Positions 48,101 to 58,554 of a stretch of DNA of 64,000 bases are shown one piece after another. The stretch comes from Seriola aureovittata (taxonomy: Eukaryota; Chordata; Actinopteri; Carangiformes; Carangidae), in NCBI RefSeq assembly GCF_021018895.1, contig NC_079365.1, positions 16,839,001 through 16,903,000 of the forward strand. The letters are read 5' to 3'. The position numbers were made by a program, and so were the translations under genes. Below the pieces are notes generated by a model. The model did not search any database, was not told where the DNA came from, and worked only from the letters and a program-made list of their open reading frames with translations. Each line of letters begins with the position of its first letter. Within the stretch, counting starts at the first letter, position 1.

Positions 48101-50623
48101 AGAAGATTCACTCTCCTCCATGTCAGAGAGGAGTCCTAACTTCTCCTGATGACCTGTTTCTTCAGCAGTGGCTTTTATATCATCCTCTGCTTGGCCTTCC
48201 CTGTCATATGCCTGATCTAGTGCAGTGTCTATTCTTTCTCTGTCACTAGTCTGTGGTTTCTTAGTATCATATACATGATCATCTTCCTCTATCTGGTCTA
48301 AAACCTCCACATTGGTTTCTTTTGTAGGAAGCTCATCCTGTTTATCATCATGATCTGAAACTTCTTGCATGGGAGCAGGATCATCAATACTTTCCACAAG
48401 CAACTCAGATTGGTATGTGTCACTGACTTCTTTTTGGTCTCTCAGGTTTCCAGAACAGGTATCAGAATATTCTGCAGTATCATGTACCACACTTTCAAAG
48501 GTGTTATCACTTTCATGCATTTTTTGTATTTGTTTTGCCTTGACGTCCTCTTCATGCACTTCAGTTACAGTATCTTCTGAATGAGTGTCATTGGTTTCTT
48601 CACTCTGAAGAGTGTCAGCTCTGTTCAGTCCTTCCAGTGTGGCTTCCAATGATTTATCAGACAACTCCACTTTAAAGCCGGTCTCTCTTTCGTCATGGAT
48701 TTCTTGAAGATTTTCATTTTTAGTCATTAAACTTTCCAGGTCAGCCTCTGGATAGGTTGTTGTAGCTGGGTTCTGAACCTCAGAAGAATAGTCAGATGTA
48801 GACTCTGTATTCAAAGAATCATCATGTGTAACAGACATGATAATATCATGCTCTCTGTCTTCCTGACTTGTTGTGTGGAATGCTACTGATGTTTTTATTT
48901 GGAGGGCTTTGTTGCCTGTAATATCTTCTACATCTTCTACATCTTCCTCTTGAGGTTTTTGGTATGATTCTGCAACAGACTGGTATGTGTCTCTGACTCC
49001 AGCTTGGTCTGTCAGGTTTGCAAAATGGATTTCAGAATTTTCTGTGGCATCATTTATCACACTGCCTGACGAATAATCAATAAGATGATTTTTTTGTATT
49101 TCTGTTGGCTGATTCACATTGACATGGTCTGATATCACATGTGACTGTAAAATTCCCCACTGCCTTAACAAGTCTGTGTCCTCCTCTCTTTCTGTTCTTT
49201 CTGTATCCGTTACAGAATCCACACTGTGAAATTCCTCACGTGGCATCTCCCTGTCATTTGATTGGTCAATCAGCCATTGATCATCTGAAGGAGATGGATG
49301 TAAAGTTGAACTTTGACCACTAGTGTCAGACTTGTCCATTCCTTCCAGCATGGTTTCCAGTGATGTTGCATGCACTGCTGTGTCTATTAGTGATGACATT
49401 TCTGTTGTTTCAAAGGCCTCATTACTCATTACAATATCCTCTTTAGTTTCATAATATGATTCACCAATAGAATTCTTTACATGCTGTCGCCCTTTATTTC
49501 TCCGACTCGACCCCAGTTTTCTTCTGTTTAAAGTTGGGTTGAAATTGGTGTCGGTTTGCTCTTCTATCCAGACAGAAGTGTCCCGAGCTTGGGAGTTTAA
49601 AGGAAGGGAGAACTGCTCATTTTGGTTCTCATCTGCAGGCAACTCCTCTGTTGGTAATGAAAATGTTGCTTGCTCAACACCGCATTCAAGTTCAGTATCT
49701 TGTCCTGGGCTATTTTTATCAATGGTTATCTCTGCTGTGGTAGAAAACCCTGGAACTACTGATTCTACATGTGACTCACTCATTAAATAGTTGCCCTGTA
49801 AATTTCCATCCTGTCTTGACAGGTTTGTATCTTCGTCTCTTACTCTGTTTTCTTTTTCTTTTGCACAGTACACACTGAGATGTTCTTCTGGCATTTCCCT
49901 GGAATCTGATTCGGCAATTAACTGCTGATTTACAGTGGGACATGAAAGTACACTTAAACTAGTTGAGTCAGAGCCGCCAACAACATTTTCTGTAACTTCC
50001 TTACTCTGAGGCGTACCTGATTTGTCAGTCACTTCCAGTATGGTTTCCACTAGTTTACAAGAATAAGACTTCACTTCACAGTCAGTCTCATCTTCATCTT
50101 GGTCTGCTTTTTGATTTCTACTTTGGGAAATTAAGATTTCCAGGACATCGTCTGAGCAGTTTGTTGCGGCAGGGTTCTGCACCTCACAAGAATCGCCAGG
50201 CATAATGGCAGAATACAAAGAGCTGTCATGTGTTGCAGACATATCCTGCACACGCACATTACCTAATTCTTCCTGCCTCTCAGACTGGGCTTCAGTACCC
50301 TTGGTGTTTTCCTCAACTTCCTCTCCCGGTTCGTGGTATAATTCAGTTGCTGAATCCTTTACATGCTGTCCTTTATTTTTTCGTCTAGACCCCAGTTTTC
50401 TTCTGTTTAATGTAAGGTCTGGTGAAGGTGGAAGTTGGGTTTCACGTTGTAAACTGTCAGTATTAGGCAATACGCTTAATGACTCATTTTCTTCAGGTAT
50501 TTGGCGTTGTGCTACAGAAATGCTGTCCATGACATGGAGCTCATCAACCTTGGGTGTTTCATTTTGATTTGCTACCCTGCGATGTGAACCAAGTCTTTTT
50601 TTCTTTGATCTTTGAGTAGACAT
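35301..50623 (-). CDS. rab44: Giant Rab44-type large Rab GTPase with a 10.6-kb repeat exon
   Basis: A predicted protein of about 3,769 residues. The first coding exon (40061-50623) encodes 3,521 residues. It is followed by 39217-39290, 38733-38818, 38521-38646, 38356-38437, 36641-36755, 35715-35813, 35518-35594 and 35301-35388, all in phase. The C-terminal exons form a Rab domain: P-loop GDSSVGKTS (about 3590-3598), WDTAGQER (about 3637), NKSD (about 3696), ECSAATG, then KKRSGCC, a double-Cys prenylation end that predicts membrane anchoring. Switch I reads LPASVGLDS, with Ser where Rabs usually have Thr. The large exon is acidic, Ser/Thr/Glu/Asp-rich and probably disordered; no EF-hand or coiled coil is obvious there, unlike mammalian RAB44. 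It holds tandem 344-residue units and 13 RRK(L/M)GS motifs. The call rests on the Rab domain plus the srsf3 neighbour; RASEF or CRACR2A relatives are alternatives. Confidence 0.8.
36124..36180. repeat. (ATT)n microsatellite
   Basis: An uninterrupted ATT trinucleotide tract of about 19 units in an intron of the Rab44-type gene. Confidence 0.95.
37200..38000 (+). mobile_element. Decayed jockey-like LINE fragment
   Basis: In the intron between 36755 and 38356, antisense to the Rab44-type gene, translated pieces resemble non-LTR retrotransposon reverse-transcriptase flanks. [20 protein letters not shown] at about 37325 matches the 'WmTaeVr.LLk.rd.AFrsGd' block. [14 protein letters not shown] at about 37938 matches the 'CfKtttIiPVPKK' block before the RT core. 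Stops and frameshifts break it, and no RT core was seen. It is an old dead copy; the exact family is not determined. Confidence 0.6.
38643..38649 (-). other. NAGNAG tandem splice acceptor in the Rab44-type gene
   Basis: The exon that opens the GTPase domain is preceded by CAGCAG on the minus strand. Splicing can start the exon at 38646 or 38643, adding or skipping one codon in frame (start AGAD or GAD). Confidence 0.7.
42579..46706 (-). repeat. Four tandem 1,032-bp coding repeat units
   Basis: Units at 42579-43610, 43611-44642, 44643-45674 and 45675-46706 have exactly the same length, 344 codons. Reading them side by side I see only a handful of substitutions between neighbours, such as ctcatcgatt against gtcatccatt and tatgtctcac against tatgtgtcac. 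They encode about residues 1306-2682 of the Rab44-type protein. Because 1,032 is a multiple of three, copy-number change keeps the frame. The plus strand shows matching repeated open frames, which are shadows. Confidence 0.95.
46707..49640 (-). repeat. Older, diverged repeat units in the same exon
   Basis: Partial and diverged relatives of the 1,032-bp unit continue towards the N-terminus. The one starting at 46707 matches for about 400 bases and then departs. A unit at about 47946-48960 matches most of the sequence with more substitutions. A block at about 47240-47460 recurs at 42240-42400 (QNEHFSL, RGAQ). This suggests several rounds of duplication within the exon. Confidence 0.75.
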
Positions 50624-50640
50624 GATTTCTAATCTTCTTT

Positions 50641-51150
50641 CCTAAAGCATGAGACATTTAGTCATGCAATGTGTCAGCAAAGTTCAATTCTACTATACAT
50701 CAGATAACATCAACTGAATCTAGAGAAAACTGTGACAATGTAATTTCTCTTTAAGCCTTAGTGAACTACTTTAAACACTCAAATCAATTCATTCCACAAC
50801 CCACATACAGCACACAAAAATATGTATGAGCTTTGAGAATTACTTTTAACACAGTATTATAAAGTCTCTCAACTGAAAACTGTTCAGTCAGTTCCCTTTA
50901 AAAGTCTAAACTACAACAATTACATTAACATAAAATCAAAATGGATTAGTATTTAAAACTAAATTAGATAAACGTTTTCAGACCTACCCCAAAATTGTTA
51001 CATGTGCTTACCAACCAAATCTGGTACCCCTTTCGTCTCCCTGCATTAGCTGCTTTGTAATGCCAAGTAATCTGCCCCAGCAACACGGCAGTTAGATTTT
51101 CACACATGGAGGTGTTCCTATATTGCATCTATGACCGACAGCTTCCTGTG
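50641..51150 (-). promoter_or_regulatory. Likely 5' UTR exon and promoter side of the Rab44-type gene
   Basis: The giant exon has an acceptor (ATGCTTTAG) ending at 50642, 18 bases before the start codon. A matching donor (GGTTG/GTAAGC) lies at 51011, so a non-coding exon probably ends at 51012 and begins near 51130. That exon holds an upstream ATG (see findings). The boundary of transcription is not visible. Confidence 0.45.
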
Positions 51151-51287
51151 TGGGCTGCACGAACAGCAACAACATACACTTCCTGAATTGAGTCAAGCTT
51201 AATTTACTTGACAAGAATCTCATTTGAATTATCATAAGTGGCAAGTGTTTTTTCCCAATAATTCTACACTAACAGTATAAGAAACTG

Positions 51288-52757
51288 CACTGAACAAAAA
51301 TATAAATGCAACACTTTTGTTTTTGCTCCCATTTTTCATGAGATGAACTCAAAGATCTAAAACATTTTCTATATCCACAAAATAACCATTTCTCTCAAAT
51401 ATTGTTCACAAATCCATCTAAATCTGTGATAGTGAGCACTTCTCCTTTGCAGAGATAATCCATCCCACCTCACAGGTGTGGCATATCAAGATGCTGATTA
51501 GACAGCATGATTATTGCACAGGTGTGCCTTAGGCTGGCCACAATAAAAGGCCACTCTAAAATGTTCAGTTTTATCACATAGCACAATGCCACAGATGTCG
51601 CAAGTTTTGAGTGAGGGTGCAATTGGCATGCTGACAGCAGGAATGTCCACCAGAGCTGTTGCCCGTGAATTGAATGTTCATTTCTCTACCATAAGCAGTC
51701 TCCAAAGGCCTTTCAGAAAATCTGGCAGTACATCCAACCGGCCTCACAACCGCAGACCACGTGTAACCACACCAGCCCAGGACCTCCACATCCAGCATGT
51801 TCACCTCCAAGATCGTCTGAGACCAGCCACTCGGACAGCTGCTGCAACAATCGGTTTGCATAACCAAAGAATTTCTGCACAAACTGTCAGAAACCGTCTC
51901 AGGAAAGCTCATATGCATCCTCATCGGGGTCTTGACCTGACTCCAGTTCGTCGTCGTAACCGACTTGAGTGGGCAAATGCTCACATTCTGATGTCAATGT
52001 TGTGGATCGAGTGGCTCATGCTGGCGGTGGGGTTATGGTATGGGCAGGCGTATGTTATGGACAACAAACAGAGATACCGTGACGGGATCCTGAGGCCCAT
52101 TGTTGTGCCATTCATCCACGACCATCACCTCATGTTGCAGCATGATAATGCACGGCCCCATGTTGCAAGGATCTGTACACAATTCCTGGAAGCTGAAAAC
52201 ATCCCAGTTCTTGCATGGCCAGCATACTCACCGGACATGTCACCCATTGAGCATGTTTGGGATGCTCTGGATCGGCGTACACGACAGCATGTTCCAGTTC
52301 CTGCCAATATCCAGCAACCTCGCACAGCCATTGAAGACCAACATTCCACAGGCCACAATCAACAACCTGATCAACTCTATGCAAAGGAGATGTGTTGCAC
52401 TGCGTGAGGCAAATGGTGGTCACACCAGATACCGACTGGTTTTCTGACTCCCCCAGACCCCCCCAATAAAGCAAAACTGCACGTTTCAGAGTGGCCTTTT
52501 ATTGTGGCCAGCCTAAGGCACACCTGTGCAATAATCATGCTGTCTAATCAGCATCTTGATATGCCACACCTGTGAGGTGGGATGGATTATCTCTGCAAAG
52601 GAGAAGTGCTCACTATCACAGATTTAGACAGATTTGTGAACAATATTTGAGAGAAATTGTTATTTTGTGGATATAAAAAATGTTTTAGATCTTTGAGTTC
52701 ATCTCATGAAAAATGGGAGCAAAAACAAAAGTGTTGCATTTATATTTTTGTTCAGTG
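51288..52757 (+). mobile_element. Tc1/mariner-like DNA transposon, defective
   Basis: The element is 1,470 bases long. Its two terminal inverted repeats are equal in length, about 270 bases (51288-51557 and 52488-52757), starting CACTGAACAAAAATATAAAT. The right end is followed by TA, as expected for a Tc1 target site. The left flank reads TG, so one base of the target duplication has probably mutated. The inverted repeats remain very similar, so the insertion is not very old. It lies between the 5' end of the Rab44-type gene and the 3' end of srsf3. Confidence 0.92.
51586..52440 (+). pseudogene. Tc1-like transposase, broken
   Basis: The N-terminal DNA-binding part is readable (helix-turn-helix with GMSTRAVARELNV, then the second domain to NRLEWANAHI). 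The part with the first catalytic Asp (normally in an F-S/T-DES block) is deleted just after about 51993, and a short stretch then runs out of frame. The second catalytic Asp (LQHDNARPH, codon 52144) and the final Glu (SPIEHVWD, codon 52249) remain, 34 residues apart, which is the DD34E spacing. Near 52340 another frameshift moves the C-terminus (INSMQRRCVALREANGGHTR) into a different frame. The enzyme cannot be functional. Confidence 0.9.
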
Positions 52758-52813
52758 TATCTCCAACATAAAAAAGAATGGGCAAAGGGGAAATAATTTC
52801 AACTGGAAAAACA

Positions 52814-52819
52814 TTTATT
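52814..52819 (-). promoter_or_regulatory. Poly(A) signal AATAAA for srsf3
   Basis: A canonical minus-strand signal about 630 bases after the srsf3 stop codon (53449-53451), only about 55 bases from the end of the Tc1-like element. Confidence 0.6.
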
Positions 52820-53448
52820 GAACAAGTTGTTTAACTGCATCAGCACGAATTGTCAGAGCTCAGAGAATCAAGCAAAGCTGAATAAAGGCCTTCTTTTGCA
52901 AAATTGAAATAGGTAAAAAACAGAATTACAGATGTTTTAGGCTTCAAGGATAGCCTGCAAATAAAAGCACCAGTATTTACAACATTTGCTGAGTCTGCTT
53001 TCTGTCACTGGTACAAAGTATGCTCCTTCTACTGGTGATGCGTATCACAGTAACCCATTAAAGTAATTTAAGAGTCAACCAAGAATAATAAAGAGGAAAC
53101 AAAAACAAATAAAAACATTACATATACCTTAATTCAGTTAAGCAGTTAAAAAAAATAACAGGATGGTGATGTAAAACTAAATCCAGTATTGAATTTCAGA
53201 ACATGCAGGGTAAGATAAAATTCGTTTCATGTGAACAGTAATTTCGAAGGCAAAAAATATTGTTGGAAAAAAAACAAAATAAAACGAGTCTTTTGTTGTT
53301 AATTCAACAGAATAGTACACCACATTTAACAAGCTGACCTTAGATGGCGTGAGCTTGCAAACAAAATCTAAAAAGAAAAACATGACTATAAAAATTTGTA
53401 TTGTCAAACCATAGCAGGATGCTGCAGACAAACCATCCTTTGAGGTCT

Positions 53449-53544
53449 TCATTTCCTCTCATTAGACCGTGAACGACTGTAAAATACATGAATTAGTGAA
53501 TGAATGTGAGATGAAGTTTTAAAATACATTATAATAGTCAGTAC

Positions 53545-53584
<40 letters not shown>

Positions 53585-56500
53585 GTACCTCCTTGACTGT
53601 GAGAAGGATCTTGAGCGCTTACGATTCTTGTCTCTGGAGAGAGACCGATATCTACGTCTGTCTCTTGAAAGAGACCTGGTGGGCAAAAAAACCCCAAAAA
53701 CCAAATCACATGAATTTTATCATTTATCATGAACACAGACATAATTTCAATCAAAATTGCTGTTACAAGCTTACCTGCTGCGACTGCGACTGAGGCTCCT
53801 CCTCCTTGGTGATCTATGTTGTAGGTGAAGTTAAAAAACATAAAACAAAAAATTACAACAGAGAATTTCACCCTTCCTATCACTAATGAAACCTTTGGTA
53901 CTCTTGATCCCTACAGAGACACGGGTTACACATGGAAACGTGGCTACACGTAGTTCCTTGTCTGTTTATAGAAGGATCATCTGCATCCATGAACCGCATC
54001 AAGATCAACTCATTAAAAAGGAAACTTTGGCTAATGAGCACCAATCATGGAGTCGTATTTCAGAGTCTAGAACAAAATCAGGGCTCGACATTAAGGCTTG
54101 TCTCGGATAATTATGACAACTGGGAAAAACATATTCTTAGATCATTTGTCTACTGCTATGCTACTATAAAATTGGTTTAAAACAATGCTGGGGGCACAGT
54201 TTGTGCAAAATTATGTACAAAATACATGATAAAAGTAAATTGCTTCTTCAATGGACGTGATCAGAAACAATGGTGACTCATTGTTTTTACTTTTACAGAA
54301 CAACCTTGATAACAAATAAATTGAAAATATTTTTTTTTAATTATGAACCTGGTGTGCTCAAAGTGAAAGGGTATTTTTGTTGAAAAGGGGGCGAGTTTAA
54401 CAAAAACAAAGTACAATTTATTTTAATGGATATCACTCATAATGGCTTAATGTCGAGCCATGAAAATAAACTTACAGTGATGATCCGATCAAAGTAGTTC
54501 ATTTTTGCAAATGAAAACTATAGATTGACAGCAAATTTCCTTGACCAAAACTTTTGACCTTTAGATTTTTGCAGCTCTGCACTGAAATTGCTCAAAATTA
54601 TATAACTGCTGATGGAAAAATGTCAAGCAGTGTTGAAAGCTAGATTAAGCATAAAAACTACAAAGAGCAGGATAAAAGAAACTTACTATTTTGGGGGATT
54701 TGGACAACATAGAAATGACGCAAGGAAGCCAGACTGATGGTGAGGGAGGTCGAATTGCAGAGAGGATTTGCCACATGATGCAAATGTTGGAGATATGAAG
54801 TTGCTTGGTGGCTGGTTGGAGGGGGTAGTTGTAGATTTTCCCTGCCTTTTTTGGGGGGGGAAGATGGGTAGGGATGTAAGCCAAGGGCTGTTCCCGTTGA
54901 TACAGTAGTTGTGTGGAGAATAGAAAGAGTAAAGACGCTGATTGGTTGATAATGTGAAGTGGACCGCTGTCGATTGGGTTAAGGTTGGAGGAAGAAGAGG
55001 AGGGTGCTGAGAACTGCATGCTCAGGAACCAAAAGGTTGGTGGAACCTGACGACTGGCGGTGAGCCTGGGTCATGTGACAACACCAGCCAAGCTGATTGG
55101 GGCTCGCTGGTCAGCAGTCACATGATGCTGAAAGAAGACTAGTTGACTGACTCAGATGGTGAGAAGCGTGGTGGTGACTCTGAAACGGGGTTCAGTTTTA
55201 TTAATAGATGGCAACTGAACTCAGAGAGAAAACAAAATTTACACCTGCAGTTAAGTAATTCTAGAAAATGCCTATAAAATGTTTGATGGAAGATGAAACG
55301 CTAACCTCTTACGATGTCCCCGTAATGCAATATCACTCTGGTAGAGCTTGGTGTTTTACAGGCATACTGCTTTAAGAGTTCATAAATAGTCAAGTGCTGA
55401 CATAAGTTGCCATTGGACTCAGCTCTGAAACTTAACAAAATTGACACTGATAAAAAAAGAAAAAGAAAAAAGAAGACCCTTCACGATGCTGAAATAATGA
55501 AATTTTTTTTGAAAAGTATCACTCCAGTTAGGAGGATCAGGTAGGATTAGATTGTTAAACAAATTAATAAAAGGGTTGACATCAATATATCAAATCCTGA
55601 AGCAGTCAGAACCACAGATTATCTATTTATGAACTCATATTCTATGTGTGCTAATAATAATAATAATAATATTAATAATAATAATAATAATAATGAGAAA
55701 GTTCATTTTTAATAATCATTTTATTTCAATAGGCCATAGAAATGACCACTCAGAAACTTTACTCCCTTATTGGCCTTTTGACAAAGCTTTAAAAGATCTA
55801 AAGATATGAAAGATTTACCTTTTGGGTGGTTGGTAAATTTAAACGGCTTTACTAAGCGAACTAATATTTTGAAGGAATCATAAAGCTAATGCTTACACTG
55901 TGTGAGGAATGTAAATCTGTTTTTACACGACACTGCCACTAAATAAAACGGCAAAAATCACGTGGGAAATACATACCTGCGTCTGACTGGAGGACTACGT
56001 CGCCTAAAATCATCTCGAGGGCGTCTACTCCAGGATGGAGGCGGGCCACGGCTTCTAGAGCGCTTTTCCCCAGTGGATAACTCAACACGCACTCGACAGC
56101 CACACATGGTTCTAAACAAAAGCCATCACACATGTGGGAAACAGCAATTGTTAAAACAAAAACCAAACGAGCACTAAAAAAAGAACAGCTAAGAAATGTG
56201 CTGAAGGAATTACCTTCCATCCAGTTCTCTCACAGCATCAGATGCATCTCTTGGATCTTCAAACTCTACAAAAGCAAAACCTGGTGGATTCCTAGCAACC
56301 CAAACACTTCTTAGAGGACCATAGTACCCAAAAGCCCTTTCTAATTCTGTCTTATTTCCATTGTTTCCTAGATTTCCAACATAAACCTTGCAGTCAAGGG
56401 GACAGTCTCTGTGAAGAGCAGGGTCTGAAACAAGAAGAGACACAAACGAACATGATCGGATATAATAAATGTGGCCACACAGGATTTTAACTCATTCTGC

Positions 56501-58500
56501 ATAATCCTTGCTGCAATAATCTACATGTCCAACATTTACTTTCTCTCATTTTTTTCCCTTTCTGGTGTCGAGTGGTTCAAGTTTTTACAAGCCAGTTCAT
56601 AGCTTATGTGCTGCCATCTGCTTCACAGGTTACACTACATCAACAATGAATTATGGTTTGTATAAGATAAGTATTTGTATTGAGCAATATGACACTAAAA
56701 ACAGTGAGAAAAAATTGTGTAAGCTGTCAGATATTTAGCCATAGTTTATACCAAGGTAGCCCTCCTTTTATTATTAATGTCTGAGTAAAGCCACTGCTGG
56801 TAATGTTACAAAATGCTCAGCAGGACTGCTTTATGACAACCCTTTCTTTACAGAGGTTGTGTACCAATATGATGAGGTCCATTGCCTGGATTATATAAAA
56901 ACAATCAATTCTACCTTGTTATTATATCTATAATCAGTTTATCTATTGAATGTTTTTTGATGTCTTCTAAACTAAACACTTAATCAAGAGAGACTAAGGG
57001 TGGATTAATCAATGAAAAATAATCATTTGCTGCAAACAAAGGGTTTAAAGGGCAAAACTGCCATTTCACTGAATTTATCCCAAGACTAAGTAGTCAAGAC
57101 AAATCAAGGAAAGATGTGGGTGTCTCACTGCCTCAGCTAAACCATTTATTGGGGAAAAACCTGTTTTGAGCTGCAGGGAAAGGTTATAAAGTAACAAGTT
57201 ATTATACCTCCCATTTCAGCAAATATCTTCCTGTTAGAGTCCTACAATCAGATGGGCCTGAAAGAAAAGAAAGACAGAAAATGTTATAGCCACATACCCG
57301 AGCTCTAGTGCAATGAATGCACTATACCATTTAATATTACCTTGTTGGGTCCATTTTGAAAAACCCATTTATCGCTGTTTGGCAGTACATTGGCAGCCTG
57401 CTGAAGAGTGCATTTAATATCTTTTTGGTTTAGTCTTACATCTGGAGCACTATGAAACCCCCTCAAGTTGCAGGAAGGCTGTTCAAGTTTACAGACTCTG
57501 GTCTGACTGTCTTTAAACTTACTTTACGCAGAGTTGGCTAAATGGGACTTGATTATACATGCAGTCTAATGTAGTAGTTCTGCATTAAATCCTTCTTAAT
57601 AAAGGTTATAATGTTCTTTTTATTGATGCCGTTTCAGATAGGTTTTGATTTAACTTGATCATTTTGAAAGCGTGTAGTTTATCGAGGTGTTAACTGTGTT
57701 GCATTAAACTCATAAGGTGTTTTTTTTTTTGTATTTCGTAGACCTATTTATATCAAAGAGTAAAATAAACAGATGTCTCTCTGTATAATGGAAAAAAAAC
57801 ACTTCAACAACAGCACAAACTGCTTCAAAAAATTCCATACAGTTCACTCAACACTTCTCTAAAACAATTTAAACATTTTAACAACTGATCAGTATAACCT
57901 TAATGAAGGTAGGATTTATTGCTGGACTGTTGTATTAGCCTGCATTATTTTTAATAGGGTGTCCCTAATAACCTGAAAAGTGAGTATAACGTTAGGGATT
58001 CCCAAGCTATTTAATTGTCAGCACTAGCTCCACTCACCCATGCTAACGCAAGCTAGCAACCAAAAGTAACATAGCTCGGTTTCGTTAGCTAGTGCGTAAC
58101 AGAGACCCAGATATCGTTAAAACTTGTTTTTAAGACTATTGGTTTGATTAAGACGTAAATTCAGCCATTGTACAACATGATTAAATAAAGTAATTACTTG
58201 GGTCTAACTCAGCTGCCACACATTTAGTCAGGATTCACAACTACCTCGTCCACCATGCAAATATTAAAGCTATGCTAGCCAGCACACAATGTGGCAGCTT
58301 GCAAATGTAGCATCTAACACGACGACACGGTTATAAAGAAAATTACTTTCCAAGCCGACCCGCACACTAACCAGAGTTATATGATACAATACAAGGGAGG
58401 AATCAAGCAGATTAAGGTATTCAAGAAATATAGCTCACCTTTCTTGTAGCTACAGCCGAACAATAATGTTAGCAGCAGAATTCACGCCCCCCGATTCAAC
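53449..58500 (-). CDS. srsf3: Serine/arginine-rich splicing factor 3
   Basis: A nuclear SR protein that binds pyrimidine-rich RNA and controls splicing and mRNA export. Coding exons are 57208-57214 (ATG GGA G only), 56214-56424, 55977-56111, 53775-53813, 53589-53675 and 53449-53476, giving 168 residues. A non-coding first exon ends at 58439 and starts near 58500. The RRM has RNP2 KVYVGNL (15-21) and RNP1 GFAFVEF (51-57). The sequence [16 protein letters not shown] and the RS-domain end RSRSNERK are diagnostic for SRSF3. The start [10 protein letters not shown] is five residues longer than the human MHRDSC because no ATG precedes HRD here and the start lies in the preceding exon. The intron between exons ending at 55977 and starting at 53813 contains a poison exon. 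Confidence 0.95.
53545..53579. repeat. (AAT)n microsatellite next to an srsf3 splice donor
   Basis: A pure trinucleotide tract. On the transcribed strand it is (ATT)n and begins about 9 bases after the donor at 53588. Confidence 0.95.
54687..55127 (-). other. Candidate poison exon of srsf3 (441 nt)
   Basis: Flanked by an acceptor TTCTTTCAG and a donor GTAAGTTTC on the minus strand. If included after the exon ending at 55977, the frame reads AGC ATC ATG TGA, so translation stops after three codons, at codon 121. Mammalian SRSF3 has such an exon of about 456 nt in the same place, which SRSF3 itself promotes to lower its own level through nonsense-mediated decay. The segment is less AT-rich than the surrounding intron and holds CU-rich motifs such as CCTCCTCTTCTTCC that SRSF3 could bind. 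Confidence 0.8.
55652..55694. repeat. (AAT)n microsatellite
   Basis: A trinucleotide tract with one interruption in the srsf3 intron between the poison exon and the exon 55977-56111. Confidence 0.9.
57830..57985. repeat. Copy of the 'cagtttattaggtac' interspersed repeat family
   Basis: It shares 'tcaacacttctctaaaaca' and 'gaaggtaggattta' with the element at 14130-14455, and matches the reverse complement of 61840-61930. It lies in the first intron of srsf3. Borders are approximate. Confidence 0.5.
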
Positions 58501-58554
58501 TGCTAGCTAAACTTGTTGTTAGCACCGGCAGCTCAGCAGAAGAGAGCCACAACG

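Noticed and set aside
42998..48584. Repeated plus-strand open frames (69-119 codons) at 1,032-base intervals
   Set aside because: They are the complement of the coding repeats of the Rab44-type exon. Their regular recurrence comes from the coding repeat, and they have no splice sites or family resemblance.
54645..55019. Minus-strand frame of 124 codons as a protein-coding exon of srsf3
   Set aside because: The reading frame entering this segment from the upstream exon stops after three codons. The open frame is a by-product of the poison exon's CU-rich composition.
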